NCBI RefSeq assembly: GCF_903469665.1
Contig: NZ_CAGKLC010000027.1
Span: forward strand, 1-53,502
DNA length: 53,502 nucleotides
Reading direction: 5' to 3'
Source of the DNA: Flavobacterium sp. UGB4466
GTDB lineage: Bacteria; Bacteroidota; Bacteroidia; Flavobacteriales; Flavobacteriaceae
The position numbers and the translations under genes were made by a program. How positions within the stretch are numbered: position 1 is the stretch's first letter; every line of letters starts with the position of its first letter. The notes under the pieces are model-generated. The model ran no database searches, was not told the DNA's origin, and was given only the letters and a program-made list of their open reading frames with translations. This document shows, piece by piece, positions 50,240 to 53,502 of the stretch.

Positions 50240-52288
50240 ATGTGTAAGACCAGAAAATTACTTTTATTTCTTTTCGTATTGTTAGCTCCCGTCGTACTTC
50301 GCTCACAGACTACTAAGGACAGTCTGAGGGTTTTGAAAGAAGTACTGTTAAAAGCAAAACCTTATCAGGAAGTGATTCCCGTACAAAGCCTTTCCGGAGT
50401 ACTGCTTGAAAACTTAGCCAGCCACAATGTTGCCGATGCACTTCGTTACTTTGCCGGAGTACAAATCAAGGATTACGGTGGTTTAGGCGGACTTAAAACG
50501 GTGGATGTACGTAATATGGGAACGCATCACGTGGGTGTTTTTTACGACGGAATTCAGTTGGGAAACGCACAAAATGGAGTTACGGATTTAGGAAAATACT
50601 CTCTCGATGATATGGAATCTCTCACCATGTATAATGGTCAGAAGAGCGAAATATTTCAGTCGGCCAAAGACTTTGCAGCAGCTTCTACTATTTATTTGCG
50701 CACCAAACGGCCTGTTTTTGAGAATAACAAAAAGACCAATTTCTTACTTCGGTATAAAACCATGTCCATCAATTACAATGATCTTTCTTTCAGATTGGAG
50801 CATAAATTAAGTGATAAAGTAAGCTGGAGTGCCAGTTCTGAATACATAAAATCTAACGGAGAATACAAATTCAGATACAAAAGAAACAATCTCGACGGTA
50901 CTGTGGCCTACGATACCTCAGCCACGAGACACAATAGTGATATTGAAGCATTCCGTTTCGAGTCTGGTCTGTACGGGAAAATGAAGAACGGTACCTGGGA
51001 TGCCAAAGTGTATTATTACGGTTCCGAAAGAGGAGCACCTGGAGCTATTGTAGAAAATAAATTTTCGGATGGTTTTAGACAGTACGACAAGAATTTTTTT
51101 GCGCAGGGGACCTTTATAAAAGACCTTAGCGAAAGATATAAATTTCAGGCTAAGGCAAAGTATGCCTATGATTATACTCATTATGTAGCCAGAGACACCA
51201 CCAATGTACTGGGTGAAGTGGTTACCGAAGGCGCTCAATCTGATGATAGTTATTACCAGCAGGAATATTATTTTTCAGCAGTCAATCTGTACAAGATTTT
51301 ACCCACCTGGGACGTTTCGTTGTCAACTGATTTTCAGTACAACCGCCTTAATGCAACCAGAAAAGGTATAAAGACCCTGTTCTCTTATCCGGAGCGCTAC
51401 ACCGCTTTGTTTGCGCTGGCAAGTTCCTACAGACTGGATGGTTTTAAAGTTCTGGGTAGCGTTGTGGGAACGCACGTGCAGGAAGAAGTGCGTTATAATG
51501 CCAAAGCTCCAGATAAAACAGAATTCACTCCCGCCCTATTTTTGGGTTACACTCCTTTTAAAGCGTACGATTTTAATGTAAGAGCTTTTGCGAAACGTAT
51601 GTTCCGAATGCCCACTTTTAATGACTTGTATTATACGATGGTTGGTTCCAGTACCTTAAGACCCGAATACATGAATCAATATGACCTTGGATTTACCTAC
51701 AACATACCAATGGAGAAAGGTTTCCTGGATCAGTTTTCTCTTCAGGTCGATGGATATTATACCAATACAAAAGATAAAATAATTGCCGCTCCAACTGGAA
51801 ATTTATTTCGTTGGATGATGACCAATATCGGGCAGGTGAAGGGAAAAGGAATAGAGTCGGCTGTGGATATGAAAATGCATTTCGGCAAAGTAAATCTGAC
51901 TACTCATTTAACCTATACGTATTCAGAGAGCAGAGATTACACCAAGTTTGCCGGTTTGGAATTGTCCTCTTACGGAGATCAGATTCCTTATACTCCCTGG
52001 CACAGCGGATCAGGAATATTAAATGCAGATTATAAGTCATGGAATTTTAACTACAGCTTTATATACGTTGGAAAACGATACAATGGAAATGTAAACAATA
52101 TTAAAATTAATGAAGTGCAGCCTTGGTACACCCATGATTTGGCGGTTCAAAAAATGTTCTCCTTTCATCAGTATAAAATAAAAGGAACGATCGAATTGAA
52201 CAATGCCCTTAATCAGCAGTACGAGGTAATTTATAATTATCCGATGCCGGGCCGTACTTTAAAATTTATAATCAGTATGGCACTATGA
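50240..52288 (+). CDS. btuB: BtuB-like TonB-dependent vitamin B12 receptor
   Basis: This outer-membrane receptor is 682 residues, starting MCKTRKLLLFLFVLLAP. I take ATG at 50240 rather than the in-frame GTG three bases before. After the signal peptide (to about residue 23) comes the plug domain (VADALRYFAGVQIKDYGGLGGLKTVDVRNMGTHHVGVFYDG, LGKYSLDDMESLTMYNGQKSE), and then a 22-strand barrel. The cobalamin riboswitch directly upstream identifies the cargo as a corrinoid. It overlaps the next gene by four bases (ATGA), so the receptor and its lipoprotein partner are made together. It is shorter than SusC-type transporters and has no N-terminal carboxypeptidase-like domain. Confidence 0.92.
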   Translation: MCKTRKLLLFLFVLLAPVVLRSQTTKDSLRVLKEVLLKAKPYQEVIPVQSLSGVLLENLASHNVADALRYFAGVQIKDYGGLGGLKTVDVRNMGTHHVGVFYDGIQLGNAQNGVTDLGKYSLDDMESLTMYNGQKSEIFQSAKDFAAASTIYLRTKRPVFENNKKTNFLLRYKTMSINYNDLSFRLEHKLSDKVSWSASSEYIKSNGEYKFRYKRNNLDGTVAYDTSATRHNSDIEAFRFESGLYGKMKNGTWDAKVYYYGSERGAPGAIVENKFSDGFRQYDKNFFAQGTFIKDLSERYKFQAKAKYAYDYTHYVARDTTNVLGEVVTEGAQSDDSYYQQEYYFSAVNLYKILPTWDVSLSTDFQYNRLNATRKGIKTLFSYPERYTALFALASSYRLDGFKVLGSVVGTHVQEEVRYNAKAPDKTEFTPALFLGYTPFKAYDFNVRAFAKRMFRMPTFNDLYYTMVGSSTLRPEYMNQYDLGFTYNIPMEKGFLDQFSLQVDGYYTNTKDKIIAAPTGNLFRWMMTNIGQVKGKGIESAVDMKMHFGKVNLTTHLTYTYSESRDYTKFAGLELSSYGDQIPYTPWHSGSGILNADYKSWNFNYSFIYVGKRYNGNVNNIKINEVQPWYTHDLAVQKMFSFHQYKIKGTIELNNALNQQYEVIYNYPMPGRTLKFIISMAL

Positions 52289-53430
52289 AAAAGAGAAGTA
52301 CCCGATTCCTGCTTAGTTTATTTGTTGCTCTTCTTTTGGTTTCCTGTAGAGAAGAAGAAACTATTTTTCCCTCTTCAGATAAAAGTGTTGCCGCACCCAG
52401 AAGCGATGGCAACATAGAAGGATTTTATCTTTTGAACGAAGGTAATATGGGAATGAACCGCGCCAGTATTGACGTGTTCAATTATAGAACAGGGAATTAT
52501 ACCACCGATATTTACTCCGAACGCAATCCAACAGTAGTAAAAGAACTGGGCGATGTGGGTAATGATATAAAAATTTACGGGAGTAAAGTGTATGCGGTAA
52601 TCAACTGCTCCAATAAAGTTGAGGTAATCGACAAATGGTCCGCAAAACGAATCAAAAAAATAGACATTCCGAATTGCCGATATGTCGCTTTCTACAAAAA
52701 TAAAGCTTACGTAAGTTCGTATTCAGGCCCTGTTGCTATTGATCCGAATGCCGAAATTGGATTTGTAGCTGAGATTGATACGACATCCTTAGAAATCAAA
52801 CGCAAAGTGACCGTTGGTTATCAGCCGGAACAGATGGTGGTGCATAACGGAAAATTGTATGTGGCTAATTCAGGAGGTTACAAAGTACCTAATTATGACC
52901 GTACCGTATCCGTTATCGATCTTGAAACCTTTACCGAAATAAAAAAAATTGATGTGGGGATTAATCTTCATAGCATGCAGGTAGACAGCAGAGGTGATAT
53001 TTATGTGAGTTCCAGAGGCGATTATTACAACACACCGTCTAATCTTTTTGTGATTGATACGAAGACGGATGAAAAGAAAATGAAGCTTGATATTCCCGTT
53101 TCGGCAACCTGTCTGGTCGATGATTTACTCTACTATTACAGTGTTTCATGGAGCTATCTGACCAACAGTAATAAGGTTACGTACGGAATATTAGATACAA
53201 AGACCAAAAAAGTGATTAACGATAAAATCATTACAGACGGCACTGATAAGCATATCATGATTCCTTACGGTTTACAGGTAAATCCCGAAACGAAAGAAAT
53301 ATACATTACCGATGCCCAAAATTATGTAGTGACAGGCTACATCTACTGTTTTACTCCCGAAGGAAAATTAAAATGGAAAACTACAGCCGGTAATATTCCG
53401 GCACATATTGCTTTTATAACTAAAAAGTGA
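52285..53430 (+). CDS. btuG: BtuG-like surface lipoprotein, beta-propeller (DUF5074/YncE type)
   Basis: This 381-residue lipoprotein has lipobox LVSC near residue 20 and then seven-blade propeller-like repeats (GFYLLNEGNMGMNRASIDVFN, KVYAVINCSNKVEVIDKWS, KLYVANSGGYKVPNYDRTVSVIDLETF, DIYVSSRGDYYNTPSNLFVIDTKT, EIYITDAQNYVVTGYIYCF). It is the form of BtuG, the Bacteroides surface protein that binds B12 very tightly and hands it to BtuB. Its start overlaps the btuB stop (ATGA), and both lie under the cobalamin riboswitch, which strongly supports the role. The assignment as BtuG is by context and fold; no search was done. Confidence 0.82.
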   Translation: MKKRSTRFLLSLFVALLLVSCREEETIFPSSDKSVAAPRSDGNIEGFYLLNEGNMGMNRASIDVFNYRTGNYTTDIYSERNPTVVKELGDVGNDIKIYGSKVYAVINCSNKVEVIDKWSAKRIKKIDIPNCRYVAFYKNKAYVSSYSGPVAIDPNAEIGFVAEIDTTSLEIKRKVTVGYQPEQMVVHNGKLYVANSGGYKVPNYDRTVSVIDLETFTEIKKIDVGINLHSMQVDSRGDIYVSSRGDYYNTPSNLFVIDTKTDEKKMKLDIPVSATCLVDDLLYYYSVSWSYLTNSNKVTYGILDTKTKKVINDKIITDGTDKHIMIPYGLQVNPETKEIYITDAQNYVVTGYIYCFTPEGKLKWKTTAGNIPAHIAFITKK

Positions 53431-53502
53431 AGAGTGAAGAGTGAAGAGTGAAGAGTGAAGAGTGAAGAGTGAAGAGTGAAGAGTGAAGAGTGAAGAGTGA
53501 AG
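53431..53502. repeat. Heptanucleotide tandem repeat (AGAGTGA)n running off the edge
   Basis: Ten exact copies of AGAGTGA plus two bases lie at 53431-53502, immediately after the btuG TGA (which itself belongs to a near-copy, AAGTGA). The true length is unknown because the window ends. Confidence 0.97.

Noticed and set aside
53431..53502. Possible CRISPR or origin iterons
   Set aside because: A plain 7-base microsatellite without spacers.
1..53502. tRNA, rRNA, integrase or IS transposase
   Set aside because: None was recognised on either strand, so there is no evidence of a prophage or integrative element.

Overview
The window looks like a chromosomal segment of a Bacteroidota bacterium, most likely a Flavobacterium. 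The base composition is AT-rich. Promoter -7 boxes read TAnnTTTG and Shine-Dalgarno sequences are absent. SusC/SusD pairs, a hybrid two-component regulator and a type IX secretion sorting tail are present, and several families of intergenic palindromic repeats occur. All calls come from reading the sequence and recalled family knowledge; no database search was run.

Layout. Positions 1-3588: the end of an unknown gene, then a HlyD-type adaptor and a C39-peptidase ABC exporter (peptide/bacteriocin export). 3651-5060: a RhuM-family gene on the minus strand between two same-orientation copies of a hairpin repeat. 5411-6865: a membrane glycosyltransferase, then a 131-bp unit repeated three times between two convergent terminators. 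7455-9721: two secreted lipoproteins, one with a metzincin-type zinc motif and one propeller-like. 10288-12512: a TetR / small protein / MFS efflux operon with operator, promoter and terminator. 12787-15061: AraC regulator, NmrA-like oxidoreductase and DUF5367 membrane protein. 15116-15690: a mosaic of nested palindromes.

The centre (15849-45368, all minus strand) is a polysaccharide utilisation locus of about 30 kb for glycosaminoglycans. Predicted flow: a T9SS-secreted PL8 chondroitin/hyaluronan-type lyase and other surface lyases cut the polymer; SusC/SusD import oligosaccharides; heparinase III (hepC), two tandem heparinase II/III-like proteins, a sulfatase and a GH88 unsaturated glucuronyl hydrolase break them to monosaccharides; a ROK kinase and a NagB-PIG-L fusion process the amino sugar; and a KduD/gluconate-5-dehydrogenase-like SDR handles the uronate. 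A 1347-residue hybrid two-component system is the likely sensor. The SusD protein carries an unusual insert of two GSGYT-type repeats.

The right end holds an AraC regulator with an amidohydrolase (45941-48277), a bidirectional terminator, a FabH gene, and a vitamin B12 uptake unit (49901-53430): promoter, cobalamin riboswitch, BtuB-like TonB receptor and an overlapping BtuG-like surface lipoprotein. A heptanucleotide tandem repeat begins right after that last stop codon and runs off the window.
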